This document shows, one piece after another, positions 19,081-28,646 of a DNA stretch of 64,000 nt. Position 1 is the stretch's first letter. Each line of letters opens with the position of its first letter. The stretch covers positions 186,001 through 250,000 of the forward strand of contig NZ_AP022591.1 of the NCBI RefSeq assembly GCF_010731795.1, in the 5' to 3' direction. The notes below the pieces were generated by a model. The model saw nothing but the letters and a program-made list of their open reading frames with translations. It did not search any database and was not told where the DNA came from. The translations under genes and the position numbers were made by a program. The stretch comes from Mycolicibacterium celeriflavum (GTDB lineage Bacteria > Actinomycetota > Actinomycetes > Mycobacteriales > Mycobacteriaceae).

Positions 19081-19139
19081 GTGGCGGGTTCGGTGCGCTA
19101 CATGTCGCTCATCGACCAGTAGCGCGCCGAAATCGCCAC
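19081..19139 (-). terminator. 21-bp hairpin directly behind the enoyl-CoA hydratase gene
   Basis: Arms 19081-19101 and 19119-19139 pair over 21 bp with one mismatch and two G-U pairs (right arm AGCGCGCCGAAATCGCCAC). It begins one base after the stop codon at 19141. It would insulate the CmtR-like operon from readthrough. Its arms share GTGCGCTAC / GCGCGCCGAAATC with the hairpin at 10237-10285. Confidence 0.6.
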
Positions 19140-19140
19140 G

Positions 19141-19980
19141 TCAGAGGCGGCCGTCGACGCGGAGGTCGGGGTGCACCCAGGCCGGGGAACGGCGCTCCTT
19201 GAACGACCGGAAGCCCTCCATCGCCTCCGCCGAGGAGTAGCTGGCCTGCATCCCGATGCGGTCGAACAGCCCCAGATAGTTGTCCAGACTCGACTTGACC
19301 ACGCCGCGGGCGCCGGGCGCGGTCCGACAGCACTGGCCGAGCACATCACGCGCCGCGTCGAGCAGATCGTCGTGCGGCACCACACGCGTCACCATGCCCC
19401 ACTCCAGCGCCTCCTGCGCGGTCAAGGTCCGACCGGTGAACATCAGGTCCCGCGTGCGGACCGGGCCGATCAGGCGGGCCAGCATCTGGCTGTAGTACGT
19501 GTCGGCGATACCACGCAGCAGTTCGGGGACCCGGAACGTGGCCCGGTCACTGACGACCGTCATGTCGCTGCACAGCGCGATCTGCAGCCCGCCGCCCTGA
19601 CACAACCCGTTGACCGCCGACACCACCGGCTTGACCGACTGCCGCAGGGTCTCGAACGGTGTCACGTCCATGCCGAGCGCCGACCCGAACGTCAGCCAGT
19701 TGTCGCTGCCGTCGCCTCCGCCCATGTCACCGCCGGGCGCGAAGACGTCGCCGGTGCCGGTGATCAGCAGCCCCGCCAGATCCGGATCGGCGTCGACGTG
19801 GCGCACCGCGTAGCGGATCCCGAAGTACATCGCGGGCGTCATCGCGTTGCGCGCTTCCGGTCGGTCGAGCCGGCACACCCCGAACGGGCCCTCGCGGGTG
19901 AACTTCAGGTACGGGGTGCCGAGCCAGTCGCCTTCGGGTGGTCGCGGGCTGTCGGTGGTGCTCGGCTGGATGCTCGTCAT
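19141..19980 (-). CDS. Enoyl-CoA hydratase/isomerase family protein
   Basis: Crotonase-fold enzyme of 279 residues. It has the oxyanion-hole regions (ARNAMTPAMYFGIR; then NGLCQGGGLQIALCSDM) and the typical GIADTYYSQMLARLIGP segment. The residue pattern does not assign hydratase versus isomerase versus hydrolase. The ATG at 19980 is preceded by AAAGGCAG and overlaps the ribokinase stop (ATGA). The pairing with a sugar kinase is unusual and gives no clear pathway. Confidence 0.9.
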   Translation of the reverse strand: MTSIQPSTTDSPRPPEGDWLGTPYLKFTREGPFGVCRLDRPEARNAMTPAMYFGIRYAVRHVDADPDLAGLLITGTGDVFAPGGDMGGGDGSDNWLTFGSALGMDVTPFETLRQSVKPVVSAVNGLCQGGGLQIALCSDMTVVSDRATFRVPELLRGIADTYYSQMLARLIGPVRTRDLMFTGRTLTAQEALEWGMVTRVVPHDDLLDAARDVLGQCCRTAPGARGVVKSSLDNYLGLFDRIGMQASYSSAEAMEGFRSFKERRSPAWVHPDLRVDGRL

Positions 19981-20867
19981 AACTGCCTTTCTGTCGCTCG
20001 GTTGGATACCGCGTCGTCGATGGCTTCGGTGTACGGCGCACAGTCGCCGGCGCCCGGAACGAGCGTGGACAAGGCCGCCGCCGCGCACGCCCGGCGCAGC
20101 GCGGTCTCGTGGCCGTCGAGCCAGTGCGCGGCGAGCACACCGGCGAACACGTCGCCCGCACCGGTGGTGTCCACCGCGCGCACGGCGGGGGCGGGGACGA
20201 CGAACCGCTCGCCGTCGCCCAGATAACTCGCACCGTGCGGACCCCGGGTGATGACCAGATGCGGAACCGGCCAGTGCCACTCGCCGGCCTCGGTCTCGTT
20301 GACCACGACGACGTCGGCCGACTCGGACAGGGCAAGCAGCTCGTGCGGCGGGGCACCCGGCGGTGAGGCGTTGACGACGACGACCGCACCAGCCGCGCGT
20401 GCCACCCGGGCGGCGGCGATGGCGGTGGGAAGAGGGATCTCCAATTGCAGCAGCAACACGTCGCAGTCGGCGATGACGGCCCGCACGTCTGCGGAGTCGA
20501 CGTTCAGCGCGGCGTTCGCCCCCGCGGCGACAACGATCGTGTTCTCCGCCGACGAGTCCACCAGGATCACGGCCGATCCGCTCGGCCCGGGCACCGTGAC
20601 GACGCCGTCCAGACCGATCCCGTTGGCGGCGAGGTGAGCCCGCAGCATCTCTGCGGCCCCGTCACTGCCGAGCGCGGCGACCAGTTGCACCGCCGCGCCT
20701 GCCCTCGCCGCGGCCACCGCCTGGTTGCCGCCCTTACCGCCCGGTGAGGTCGACAGGCCGGACGCCAGCACGGTCTGACCGGGGCGGGGCAGGGCGCTCA
20801 CCGTGAACGTGTGGTCGGCGTTGACACTGCCGACCACACATACCCGGCTGCAGACCCGCGCCACCAT
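19977..20867 (-). CDS. rbsK: PfkB-family ribokinase
   Basis: Phosphorylates D-ribose at O5 using ATP. The 296 residues show the family signatures: GSVNADHTF at the N-terminus for sugar binding, GGKGGNQAVAAARAGA, and the catalytic DTTGAGDVFAG near residue 240. The ATG at 20867, after GGGGGTC, is chosen because it starts at the conserved first strand. It is divergent from proA and translationally coupled to the downstream enoyl-CoA hydratase. Ribokinase is the best match; another PfkB sugar specificity is possible. Confidence 0.87.
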   Translation of the reverse strand: MVARVCSRVCVVGSVNADHTFTVSALPRPGQTVLASGLSTSPGGKGGNQAVAAARAGAAVQLVAALGSDGAAEMLRAHLAANGIGLDGVVTVPGPSGSAVILVDSSAENTIVVAAGANAALNVDSADVRAVIADCDVLLLQLEIPLPTAIAAARVARAAGAVVVVNASPPGAPPHELLALSESADVVVVNETEAGEWHWPVPHLVITRGPHGASYLGDGERFVVPAPAVRAVDTTGAGDVFAGVLAAHWLDGHETALRRACAAAALSTLVPGAGDCAPYTEAIDDAVSNRATERQL

Positions 20868-20929
20868 GACCCCCAACGCTAATGCAGCACGGCTACCTGA
20901 CACGTGTCGAACGCCCGAAGCCCGTTCGA

Positions 20930-20935
20930 TACGCT
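20930..20935 (+). promoter_or_regulatory. Likely -10 box (TACGCT) of leaderless proA
   Basis: TACGCT ends 6 nt before the ATG at 20942, so transcription is expected to start at or next to the start codon. No Shine-Dalgarno sequence precedes the ATG. No -35 consensus is evident. A palindrome, ACACGTGT, lies just upstream near 20900. Confidence 0.45.
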
Positions 20936-20941
20936 GGTTTG

Positions 20942-22198
20942 ATGAGTGTGCAGGTCCCACTGGCCGCTGATGCCGCCGATCTGCGAGGTCAGGTACACCA
21001 CGCCGCCCGCCGAGCCCGCGTGGCGGCGCGCACGCTGGCCACCCTCAGCTCGGAGACCAAGAACCGCGCGCTGAACACCGCCGCCGACCACGTGTTGATG
21101 TCGACGCGGCAGATCCTGGAGGCCAACGAGCAGGACCTCGCCGCCGCCCGCGCCGCGGGCACGCCTGATGCGATGCTCGACCGGCTCGCGCTGAACCCGG
21201 ACCGGATCGACGGCATCGCCGATGGGCTGCGCCAGGTGTCGCGACTCCCCGACCCGCTGGGTGAGGTGCTGCAGGGCCGCACACTGCCCAACGGTCTGCA
21301 ACTGCGGCAACTGCGTGTGCCGCTCGGTGTCGTCGGCATCGTCTACGAAGGCAGGCCGAACGTCACCGTCGACGCGTTCGGGTTGACGCTGAAGTCCGGC
21401 AACGCGGTGCTGCTTCGCGGCAGCTCCTCGGCGGCCAACTCCAACGCCGCGCTGGTGAACGCGCTGCGCGCCGCGCTGGCCACCGAACTGCTCGACGTCG
21501 ACGCCGTGCAGTTGCTGCCCAGCTCCGATCGTGCCAGCGTCACCCACCTGATCCAGGCCCGCGGGCTGGTCGACGTCGTCATCCCGCGCGGCGGCGCAGG
21601 GCTGATCGACGCGGTTGTCCGGGATGCGACGGTGCCGACGATCGAGACCGGCGTGGGCAATTGCCATGTGTACGTGCACGAGTCGGCCGATATGGATGTC
21701 GCCGAACGCATCCTGCTCAACGCCAAGACGCGCAGACCCAGCGTGTGCAACGCAGCCGAATCGGTTCTGGTCGACGCCGCGATCGCCGATCGGGCGGTGC
21801 CGCGGCTGACCCGCGCGCTGCAGGACGCCGGTGTGACGGTGCACGACAACCCGTCAGAAGAGGAGTTGCGTGCCGAGTTCCTGTCGATGGACATCGCGTT
21901 GGCGGTGGTCGACGGTGTCGACGCAGCCATCGCCCACGTCAACGAATTCGGCACCGGGCACACCGAAGCCATCGTCGCCACGGATCTCGCTGCGGCGCAA
22001 CGGTTCACCGAGCGGGTCGATGCGGCTGCGGTGATGGTGAACGCGTCGACGGCCTTCACCGACGGTGAGCAGTTCGGGTTCGGCGCCGAGATCGGAATCT
22101 CCACCCAGAAACTGCACGCCCGCGGACCCATGGGTCTGCCCGAACTGACGTCAACCAAGTGGATTGTGTGGGGAGACGGCCACACCCGCCCGTCCTGA
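20942..22198 (+). CDS. proA: Gamma-glutamyl phosphate reductase
   Basis: Second step of proline synthesis: NADPH-dependent reduction of glutamyl 5-phosphate. Its 418 residues have an aldehyde-dehydrogenase-like fold. The nucleophilic cysteine is in [17 protein letters not shown], and [14 protein letters not shown] and [19 protein letters not shown] are conserved. The ATG at 20942 is preferred over 20882, since the extra 20 residues would be non-conserved and lie upstream of the predicted transcription start. proB is about 11 kb away, as in related mycobacteria. Confidence 0.97.
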   Translation: MSVQVPLAADAADLRGQVHHAARRARVAARTLATLSSETKNRALNTAADHVLMSTRQILEANEQDLAAARAAGTPDAMLDRLALNPDRIDGIADGLRQVSRLPDPLGEVLQGRTLPNGLQLRQLRVPLGVVGIVYEGRPNVTVDAFGLTLKSGNAVLLRGSSSAANSNAALVNALRAALATELLDVDAVQLLPSSDRASVTHLIQARGLVDVVIPRGGAGLIDAVVRDATVPTIETGVGNCHVYVHESADMDVAERILLNAKTRRPSVCNAAESVLVDAAIADRAVPRLTRALQDAGVTVHDNPSEEELRAEFLSMDIALAVVDGVDAAIAHVNEFGTGHTEAIVATDLAAAQRFTERVDAAAVMVNASTAFTDGEQFGFGAEIGISTQKLHARGPMGLPELTSTKWIVWGDGHTRPS

Positions 22199-22215
22199 TA
22201 TTAGGAGAGTTATCC

Positions 22216-23091
22216 GTGAGCCTCCCCGCGCGCCCCGCGCCGCTGTTCGCCGACATCGACGATGTCGGCAGGCGGCTGGCCGAAACCGGCTACCTGCCCG
22301 ATACCGCAACCGCGACAGCGGTTTTCCTGGCCGACCGGCTGGGCAAGCCGTTGCTGGTGGAAGGACCTGCGGGTGTCGGCAAAACCGAACTGGCCCGCGC
22401 CGTCGCACAGTCGACCGGATCGGGACTGGTGCGGCTTCAGTGCTACGAGGGCGTCGACGAGGCCCGTGCGCTCTACGAGTGGAACCACGCCAAGCAGATC
22501 CTGCGGATCCAGGCCGGACACGGCGACTGGGACTCCACCCGCGACGACGTGTTCAGCGAGGAGTTCCTGTTGTCGCGGCCACTGCTGACCGCCATCCGGC
22601 GCACCGAGCCGACCGTGCTGCTGATCGACGAGACCGACAAGGCCGACATCGAGATCGAAGGCCTGCTGCTGGAGGTGCTCTCCGACTTCGCGGTGACCGT
22701 GCCGGAACTGGGCACGATCAGTGCGGAGCGCGCGCCGTTCGTCGTACTGACCTCCAACGCCACCCGCGAGCTGTCCGAGGCGCTCAAGCGCCGGTGTCTG
22801 TTCCTGCACATCGACTTTCCCGATCCCGACCTCGAGCGGCGCATCCTGCTGTCCCGCGTGCCGGAGTTGCCCGAGCGGCTCGCCGACGAGCTGGTCAAGA
22901 TCATCGGCGTGCTGCGCGGAATGCAGCTCAAAAAGCTGCCGTCGGTGGCTGAGACCATCGACTGGGGTCGCACCATTCTGGCGCTCGGCCTGGACACCAT
23001 CGACGACGCGACGATCGCAGCCACCCTGGGTGTGGTGCTCAAACATCAGTCCGACCAGATCAAGGCCTCCGGCGAGCTGAGGCTGAACTGA
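22216..23091 (+). CDS. MoxR-type AAA+ ATPase
   Basis: A 291-residue AAA+ chaperone-like ATPase, positional equivalent of Rv2426c. It has the Walker A GPAGVGKT, Walker B VLLIDETDKAD, the sensor LTSNATRELSEALKRRCLF and a C-terminal helical lid. MoxR ATPases usually act with VWA-domain proteins to insert cofactors or remodel complexes. The GTG start at 22216 follows TAGGAG; the longer frame from 22159 overlaps proA and is rejected. The VWA partner starts one base after its stop. Confidence 0.93.
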   Translation: MSLPARPAPLFADIDDVGRRLAETGYLPDTATATAVFLADRLGKPLLVEGPAGVGKTELARAVAQSTGSGLVRLQCYEGVDEARALYEWNHAKQILRIQAGHGDWDSTRDDVFSEEFLLSRPLLTAIRRTEPTVLLIDETDKADIEIEGLLLEVLSDFAVTVPELGTISAERAPFVVLTSNATRELSEALKRRCLFLHIDFPDPDLERRILLSRVPELPERLADELVKIIGVLRGMQLKKLPSVAETIDWGRTILALGLDTIDDATIAATLGVVLKHQSDQIKASGELRLN

Positions 23092-23092
23092 G

Positions 23093-24541
23093 ATGGCCGT
23101 CCGCCGGACTCGACCGTCGCAGCCGTTGGCGCCGCACGGCCTGCCCGGCCACCTCGTCGGGTTCGTCGAAGCGCTACGCGCGCAGGGAATTTCGGTAGGA
23201 CCGTCAGAGACGGTCGACGCCGGGCAGGTGATCGCCGTGCTGGGCTTGACCGATCGCGAGGCACTGCGGGAGGGCATCGCGTGCGCGGTGTTGCGCCGCC
23301 CCGACCACCGCGACACCTACGACGCGATGTTCGACCTGTGGTTCCCCGCCGCGCTGGGTGCCAGGACGGTTCTGGTGGACGACGAAGGCGAAGCGGACGA
23401 CAGCGACCCGGGTCTACCGCCCGAGGACGTCGAGGCGATGCGGTCGGCGCTGCTGGACATGCTGGCCGACAACGAGGACCTGGCCAATCTCGATGAGCGG
23501 ATGGCCGCCATGATCGCCCAGATCGTCGAGGCGTACGGCCGCTACAACTCCAGTCGAGGCCCGTCGTATTCGTCTTATCAGGCACTCAAGGCAATGAACC
23601 TCGACGACCTCGAGGGCCGGTTGCTCGCCGGCCTGCTGGCGCCGTACGGCGAAGAACCCACACCGACCCAGGAGCAGATCGCCAAAGCACTTGCCGCGCA
23701 GCGCATCAACCAGTTGCGCAAGATGGTCGAGGCGGAGACCAAACGCCGCACCGCCGAACAGCTCGGCCGTGACCACGTACAGATGTACGGTGTGCCGCAG
23801 CTCGCCGAGAACGTGGAGTTCCTGCGTGCCTCGGGTGAGCAGTTGCGCCAGATGCGCCGGGTGGTGGCGCCGCTGGCCCGGACGCTGGCGACCCGGCTGG
23901 CCGCGCGGCGGCGGCGGTCGCGCGCCGGCGAGATCGACCTGCGCAAGACGCTGCGCAAGTCGATGTCCACCGGCGGGGTGCCGATCGACGTGGTGCTGAA
24001 GAAGCCGCATCCCGCCCGGCCCGAACTGGTCGTGCTGTGCGACGTGTCGGGGTCGGTCGCCGGGTTCAGCCACTTCACGCTGCTGCTCGTGCATGCGCTG
24101 CGCCAGCAGTTCTCCCGCGTGCGCGTCTTCGCCTTCATCGACACCACCGACGAGGTCACCGAGCTGTTCGGGCCGGACGCCGACCTCGCGGTGGCGGTGC
24201 AGCGCATCACCCGGGAAGCGGGTGTGTACACCCGCGACGGGCACTCCGACTACGGCCACGCGTTCGCGTCGTTCATGGACAGGTGGCCCAATGTGCTCTC
24301 GCCGCGCAGCGCGCTGCTGATTCTCGGCGACGGCCGCAACAACTACCGCAACCCGGAGATCGACCTGCTCGCGCACATGGTCAACTCCAGCCGGCATGCG
24401 CACTGGCTGAACCCCGAACCGCGGCACCTGTGGGGCAGCGGGGACTCGGCGGTGCCGCGCTATGCGGACGTCATCACCATGCACGAATGCCGGTCAGCCA
24501 AGCAGTTGGCCTCGGTCATCGACCGGTTGCTACCCGTCTGA
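23093..24541 (+). CDS. VWA domain (CoxE-like) protein, partner of the MoxR ATPase
   Basis: A 482-residue protein equivalent to Rv2425c. The N-terminal half is helical and basic. The C-terminal half is a von Willebrand A domain with a complete MIDAS motif DVSGS (317-321) and later [10 protein letters not shown] and LGDGRNNY. This is the CoxE/MadC-like class that works with MoxR ATPases, by analogy in maturing metalloenzymes such as CO dehydrogenase; the client is unknown. The one-base spacing means it is cotranslated with the ATPase gene. Confidence 0.92.
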   Translation: MAVRRTRPSQPLAPHGLPGHLVGFVEALRAQGISVGPSETVDAGQVIAVLGLTDREALREGIACAVLRRPDHRDTYDAMFDLWFPAALGARTVLVDDEGEADDSDPGLPPEDVEAMRSALLDMLADNEDLANLDERMAAMIAQIVEAYGRYNSSRGPSYSSYQALKAMNLDDLEGRLLAGLLAPYGEEPTPTQEQIAKALAAQRINQLRKMVEAETKRRTAEQLGRDHVQMYGVPQLAENVEFLRASGEQLRQMRRVVAPLARTLATRLAARRRRSRAGEIDLRKTLRKSMSTGGVPIDVVLKKPHPARPELVVLCDVSGSVAGFSHFTLLLVHALRQQFSRVRVFAFIDTTDEVTELFGPDADLAVAVQRITREAGVYTRDGHSDYGHAFASFMDRWPNVLSPRSALLILGDGRNNYRNPEIDLLAHMVNSSRHAHWLNPEPRHLWGSGDSAVPRYADVITMHECRSAKQLASVIDRLLPV

Positions 24542-24559
24542 CCGGCTCGGCCACTCCCG

Positions 24560-24565
24560 TAAGCT
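24560..24565 (+). promoter_or_regulatory. Possible -10 box (TAAGCT) of leaderless nadD operon
   Basis: TAAGCT ends 8 nt before the GTG at 24574, and no ribosome binding site precedes that codon. This suggests an internal leaderless promoter for nadD-rsfS-gpgP-octT-degV, besides any readthrough from upstream. Confidence 0.35.
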
Positions 24566-24573
24566 GGCTATTC

Positions 24574-25212
24574 GTGGCTCCTCGGCGCAGGCTCGGCGTG
24601 ATGGGTGGGACGTTCGACCCCATCCACAACGGGCACCTCGTCGCGGCCAGCGAGGTCGCCGAACTGTTCGGACTCGACGAGGTGGTGTTCGTCCCGACCG
24701 GGCAACCGTGGCAGAAGGACCGCCACGTCACCGCCGCGGAAGACCGTTACCTGATGACCGTGATCGCCACCGCCTCCAATCCACGGTTCAGCGTGAGTCG
24801 AGTGGACATCGATCGGGGTGGCCCCACCTACACCAAGGACACGTTGCGCGATCTGCGGGCGCTCAACCCCGACGCCGACCTGTTCTTCATCACCGGTGCC
24901 GACGCGCTGGCGTCGATCCTGTCGTGGCAGAACTGGGAGGAGATGTTCGCCATCGCGAGTTTCGTCGGGGTCAGCCGGCCGGGTTACGAGCTGGACGGTA
25001 AGCACATCGCTGCGGCGATCAAGGAACTGCCCGACGATGCGCTGCAACTCGTCGAGGTGCCCGCGCTGGCGATCTCGTCGACCGACTGTCGTAAACGCGC
25101 GCAGGAGAACCGGCCGATCTGGTATCTGGTGCCCGACGGCGTCGTGCAGTACGTGGCCAAGCGCAAACTCTATGCCGCGCAACCACTCGCAACCCAGGGG
25201 AAGCATCGATGA
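24574..25212 (+). CDS. nadD: Nicotinate-nucleotide adenylyltransferase
   Basis: Converts nicotinate mononucleotide and ATP to deamido-NAD+, feeding NadE. The 212 residues match the mycobacterial enzyme. The nucleotidyltransferase motif [11 protein letters not shown] is close to the N-terminus, and ISSTDCRKR is the second ATP-binding motif. The GTG at 24574 gives the family length; the long frame upstream overlaps the VWA gene and is a shadow. Its stop overlaps the rsfS start (ATGA). Confidence 0.96.
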   Translation: MAPRRRLGVMGGTFDPIHNGHLVAASEVAELFGLDEVVFVPTGQPWQKDRHVTAAEDRYLMTVIATASNPRFSVSRVDIDRGGPTYTKDTLRDLRALNPDADLFFITGADALASILSWQNWEEMFAIASFVGVSRPGYELDGKHIAAAIKELPDDALQLVEVPALAISSTDCRKRAQENRPIWYLVPDGVVQYVAKRKLYAAQPLATQGKHR

Positions 25213-25577
25213 GCGCCTCCGACGAAGCCGTTCGCATGGCGACGGTCGCCGCGCAGGCGGCCGCGGCCAAAGTCGCCGACGACGTCGTGGTGATCGACGT
25301 GTCGGGCCAACTCGTCATCACCGACTGCTTCGTGATCGCCTCGGCGTCCAACGAACGTCAGGTCAACGCGATCGTCGACGAGGTCGAGGAGAAGATGCGC
25401 GTCGCCGGTTATAAACCGGCCCGCCGCGAAGGTGCCCGCGAGGGCCGCTGGACCCTGCTCGACTATGTCGACATCGTGGTGCACATCCAGCACGAGGACG
25501 AGCGCAACTTCTATGCCCTGGATCGGTTGTGGCGGGACTGCCCGACGATCCCGGTCGATCTGGACGGCCGGCCGTGA
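25209..25577 (+). CDS. rsfS: Ribosomal silencing factor RsfS
   Basis: A 122-residue protein that binds L14 on the 50S subunit and blocks subunit joining under nutrient limitation. It has the conserved block [16 protein letters not shown] and the segment [14 protein letters not shown] (here [15 protein letters not shown]). Overlaps of 4 bp with nadD (ATGA) and with the next gene (GTGA) show a tightly coupled operon. Confidence 0.97.
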   Translation: MSASDEAVRMATVAAQAAAAKVADDVVVIDVSGQLVITDCFVIASASNERQVNAIVDEVEEKMRVAGYKPARREGAREGRWTLLDYVDIVVHIQHEDERNFYALDRLWRDCPTIPVDLDGRP

Positions 25578-26257
25578 GGCGCGTCCGCCGCCTGGTCATG
25601 CTGCGGCACGGGCAGACCGAGTACAACGCGGGCAGCAGGATGCAGGGTCAGCTGGACACGGAGCTGAGCGATCTGGGGCGGGAGCAGTCGGTCGCCGCGG
25701 CAGAGGTGCTGGCCAAGCGGCAGCCGTTGGCGATCGTGTCCTCGGATCTGCGGCGGGCGCTCGACACCGCGGTCGTCCTGGGCCACCGCGCCGGGGTGCC
25801 CGTGACGGCCGACGTGCGGTTGCGGGAGACACACCTCGGCGAGTGGCAGGGGCTGACCCACCTCGAGGTCGACGCCGCGGCTCCCGGTGCGCGGCTCGCG
25901 TGGCGGGACAACTCGCGATGGGCGCCGCCGGGTGGGGAGAGCCGCGTCGACGTCGCCGCGCGCAGCATGCCACTGGTCGACGAGCTGATCGCCGGGCAGC
26001 CGGAGTGGGGTTTGCACCAGCCCGGCGGTGACCCGGAACGGCCGGTCGTGCTGGTGGCCCACGGCGGGCTGATCGCGGCGCTGACCGCGGCGCTGCTGAG
26101 GCTGCCGGTCGACAACTGGCCGATCCTCGGCGGCATGGGCAACGCCAGCTGGGTGCAGCTGTCCGGTCACAGTGCCATCGACGCGGCACACGAGGCCGTC
26201 CGGTGGCGGCTCGACGTGTGGAACGCTTCGGCGCAGGTAGCCAACGATGTCTTGTGA
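25574..26257 (+). CDS. gpgP: Glucosyl-3-phosphoglycerate phosphatase
   Basis: Histidine phosphatase family, 227 residues, equivalent to Rv2419c. It removes phosphate from glucosyl-3-phosphoglycerate to give glucosylglycerate, the primer of methylglucose lipopolysaccharides. The catalytic RHG has His12; the second catalytic segment is [11 protein letters not shown]. The GTG at 25574 overlaps the rsfS stop. The adjacent octanoyltransferase acts on the next intermediate, which supports the specific function over a generic phosphoglycerate mutase. Confidence 0.92.
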   Translation: MRRVRRLVMLRHGQTEYNAGSRMQGQLDTELSDLGREQSVAAAEVLAKRQPLAIVSSDLRRALDTAVVLGHRAGVPVTADVRLRETHLGEWQGLTHLEVDAAAPGARLAWRDNSRWAPPGGESRVDVAARSMPLVDELIAGQPEWGLHQPGGDPERPVVLVAHGGLIAALTAALLRLPVDNWPILGGMGNASWVQLSGHSAIDAAHEAVRWRLDVWNASAQVANDVL

Positions 26258-26978
26258 ATCGGGGGATCGCCGCACCCTTCTGGTCTTCTGCGACTCGCTG
26301 TCCTACTACGGTCCCAGCGGTGGACTACCGGCCGACGATCCGCGGATCTGGCCCAATATCGTTGCCGCCCAGCTTGGTTGGGATGTCGAGCTGATCGGCC
26401 GGATCGGCTGGACGTGTCGCGACGTGTGGTGGGCGGCGACGCAGGACCCGCGGACGTGGGCGGCGCTGCCGCGGGCCGGCGCGGTGGTGTTCGCCACGGG
26501 CGGCATGGACTCCCTGCCGTCGCCGCTGCCGACCGCGGCGCGTGAACTGATCCGCTACGTGCGCCCGCCATGGCTGCGGCGCTGGGTGCGCGACGGCTAC
26601 TGCTGGGTGCAACCGCGGCTCTCACCGGTGGCGCGCGCTGCGCTGCCGCCGCATTTGTCCGCGGAGTATCTCGAGATGACCCGCGGCGCCATCGACTTCA
26701 ACCGGCCCGGCATACCCGTCGTCGCGTGTCTGCCCTCGGTGCACATTGCCGACACGTACGGCAGGGCGCATCATGGCCGCGACGGCACCGTCAGGGCGCT
26801 CACCGGATGGGCTGAGCAGCATGCCATTCCGCTCGTCGACCTGAAGGCGGCGGTCGGGGAGTACGTCATGAACGGCCAGGGCAACCCCGACGGCATCCAC
26901 TGGAACTTCGAAGCTCATCAAGCCGTGGCAGACTCGATGCTCAAGGCGCTCGCCGAGGCCGGCGTGCCGTGTCCGTAG
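26247..26978 (+). CDS. octT: Diglucosylglycerate octanoyltransferase
   Basis: SGNH-hydrolase-fold acyltransferase of 243 residues, equivalent to Rv2418c. It transfers octanoate to diglucosylglycerate in methylglucose lipopolysaccharide synthesis. The nucleophile region is FCDSLSYYG (Ser17) and the Asp/His pair is in NPDGIHWN near the C-terminus. The start overlaps the end of gpgP by 11 bp and the stop overlaps the degV gene, consistent with one operon. Confidence 0.9.
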   Translation: MSCESGDRRTLLVFCDSLSYYGPSGGLPADDPRIWPNIVAAQLGWDVELIGRIGWTCRDVWWAATQDPRTWAALPRAGAVVFATGGMDSLPSPLPTAARELIRYVRPPWLRRWVRDGYCWVQPRLSPVARAALPPHLSAEYLEMTRGAIDFNRPGIPVVACLPSVHIADTYGRAHHGRDGTVRALTGWAEQHAIPLVDLKAAVGEYVMNGQGNPDGIHWNFEAHQAVADSMLKALAEAGVPCP

Positions 26979-27805
26979 TCGTGGTGACCGACTCGTCGTC
27001 GCGCCTGACGCCTGATGAGTTGAAGCAGTGGGACATCCGGCAGGTGCCGTTGCATGTGCTCGTCGATCTGATCGACCTGCGGGACGGTGTCGACGAGGTG
27101 CCCTACGACGTGCACGAGGTGCCCCGCGCGAGCACCGCGGGCGCGACACCCACCGACCTCGCGGAGATGTACCGACAGGCGCTGCGGGACAGCGGCGGCG
27201 ACGGCGTTGTGGCCGTGCACCTCTCGGCGGCGCTGTCGAGTTCGTACAGCTCGGCGGTGCAGGCCGCCCGGGAGTTCGGATCGTCGGTACGGGTCGTCAA
27301 TTCGCGGTCGGCCGCGATGGGGGTGGGGTTCACCGCACTCACCACTGCGCGCGCCGCGGCCGGCGGCTCGGATCTGAATTCGGTTGAAGCCGTTGCTCGT
27401 TCGGCGGTGCAACGCACCCGCGCGTTCATCGTGGTGCACCGGCTGGACAATCTGCGACGAAGCGGGCGGATCGGGACCGCGGCATCCTGGTTGGGCACCG
27501 CGTTGTCGGTCAAGCCGCTGCTGTGTCTCGACGTCGACGGCCGACTCGTGCTCGACCAACGGATCCGGACGATCAGCAAGGCGCACGCGACGATGGTCGA
27601 CCAGGTCGCCGATCTTGTCGGGGACCGCCAGGCGTCGATCGCGGTACACCACGTCGACAACCACGACGGCGCCGACGAGGTCGGTGCCGCACTGACGGAC
27701 CGGCTCCCTCAGCTCGAGGCGCTCACCGTGAGGGATATGGGTGCGGTGCTGTCGATCCATGTCGGGGCGGGCGCGATCGGTGTGGTTGTCCAGCTCGCCG
27801 ACTGA
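26969..27805 (+). CDS. DegV family fatty-acid-binding protein
   Basis: A 278-residue DegV protein, equivalent to Rv2417c. It opens with [14 protein letters not shown], the ligand-binding strand of the family, and contains [13 protein letters not shown] and [15 protein letters not shown]. DegV proteins bind a single fatty acid and in some bacteria supply acyl phosphate pathways; a link to the octanoylation step next door is plausible but inferred. The GTG start overlaps octT by 10 bp. Confidence 0.93.
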   Translation: MSVVVVTDSSSRLTPDELKQWDIRQVPLHVLVDLIDLRDGVDEVPYDVHEVPRASTAGATPTDLAEMYRQALRDSGGDGVVAVHLSAALSSSYSSAVQAAREFGSSVRVVNSRSAAMGVGFTALTTARAAAGGSDLNSVEAVARSAVQRTRAFIVVHRLDNLRRSGRIGTAASWLGTALSVKPLLCLDVDGRLVLDQRIRTISKAHATMVDQVADLVGDRQASIAVHHVDNHDGADEVGAALTDRLPQLEALTVRDMGAVLSIHVGAGAIGVVVQLAD

Positions 27806-27828
27806 TCCGGTCATTGCGCGCGGCTTTG

Positions 27829-27844
27829 GTAAGTGATAACTTAC
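27829..27844 (+). promoter_or_regulatory. Palindromic operator of the ArsR-SRPBCC operon
   Basis: A perfect inverted repeat, GTAAGT-GATA-ACTTAC, ends 5 bp before the GTG at 27850. The GATAAC inside it can serve as the -10 box, with TTGCGC at 27814-27819 as a weak -35. Binding of the encoded ArsR dimer would therefore block its own transcription. Confidence 0.6.
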
Positions 27845-27849
27845 GGTTC

Positions 27850-28167
27850 GTGCCGACTTACCAAGACGCCGATGCGTGGGTGGCGATGGCGGACCGCACC
27901 CGGCGGTCGATCGTCGAACGTCTCGCGCACCGGCCGATGGCGGTCGGGGAGCTGGCCCGCGACCTCCCGGTCAGCAGACCCGCGGTTTCTCAGCACCTCA
28001 AGGTGCTCAAACGCGCCGGGCTGGTCTGCGACCGCGCCGACGGGACCCGGCGCGTCTACCAGCTGGACCCGTCGGGCCTGGCCGCCATGCGCGCCGACCT
28101 CGATCGCTTCTGGGGGCAGGCGCTGGCCGGCTTCAAGGAAATAGTGCAGCGCGAAGGAGAGCAATGA
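27850..28167 (+). CDS. ArsR-family regulator of the non-metal type
   Basis: A 105-residue winged-helix protein with the recognition helix SRPAVSQHLKVLKRAGLV. It lacks the cysteine motifs of metal sensors and ends in the ALAGFKEIVQ-type dimer helix found in ArsR proteins paired with SRPBCC proteins. The GTG at 27850 gives the typical start PTYQDADAWVAMADRTRRSI and follows a palindromic operator. It overlaps the SRPBCC gene by 4 bp. Confidence 0.9.
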   Translation: MPTYQDADAWVAMADRTRRSIVERLAHRPMAVGELARDLPVSRPAVSQHLKVLKRAGLVCDRADGTRRVYQLDPSGLAAMRADLDRFWGQALAGFKEIVQREGEQ

Positions 28168-28646
28168 TGACTTCTGCCCAATCGGCCGTCGTCCGCCACG
28201 ACGTCACCGTTGACGCCCCGCTCGAACGGGCTTTTCGGGTGTTCACCGAACGGTTCGGCGACTTCAAGCCACGCGAGCACAACCTGTTGGGCACGCCGAT
28301 CGTCGAGTCGGTGTTCGAGCCGCACGTCGGCGGCCGCATCTACGACCGCGGAGAGGACGGCAGTGTGTGCGCGTGGTCGCGGGTGCTCGTCTTCGAGCCA
28401 CCGAACCGCATCGTCTTCTCGTGGGACATCGGCCCGACCTGGCAGCTCGAATCCGATCCCGCGCGATGCAGCGAAGTCGAGGTCGTGTTCAGCGCCCAGG
28501 GCGACGGGCGAACGCGCGTGACCCTCGAGCATCGCCACCTCGAAAGGCATGGCGATGGTTGGGATTCGGTCGCCTCGGGTGTCGGCGGTGATGGCGGCTG
28601 GCCCCTATATCTGCGCCGCTACGGCGATCTGTTGGACCGTGAGTGA
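28164..28646 (+). CDS. SRPBCC (AHSA1-like) domain protein
   Basis: A 160-residue START/AHSA1-fold protein (VDAPLERAFRVFTERFGDF; VFEPPNRIVFSWDIGP; TRVTLEHRHLERHGDGW). Such proteins bind hydrophobic ligands and are very often encoded with an ArsR regulator, as here. GAAGGAGAGCA precedes the ATGATG; the first ATG overlaps the regulator stop. The ligand is unknown. Confidence 0.9.
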   Translation: MMTSAQSAVVRHDVTVDAPLERAFRVFTERFGDFKPREHNLLGTPIVESVFEPHVGGRIYDRGEDGSVCAWSRVLVFEPPNRIVFSWDIGPTWQLESDPARCSEVEVVFSAQGDGRTRVTLEHRHLERHGDGWDSVASGVGGDGGWPLYLRRYGDLLDRE

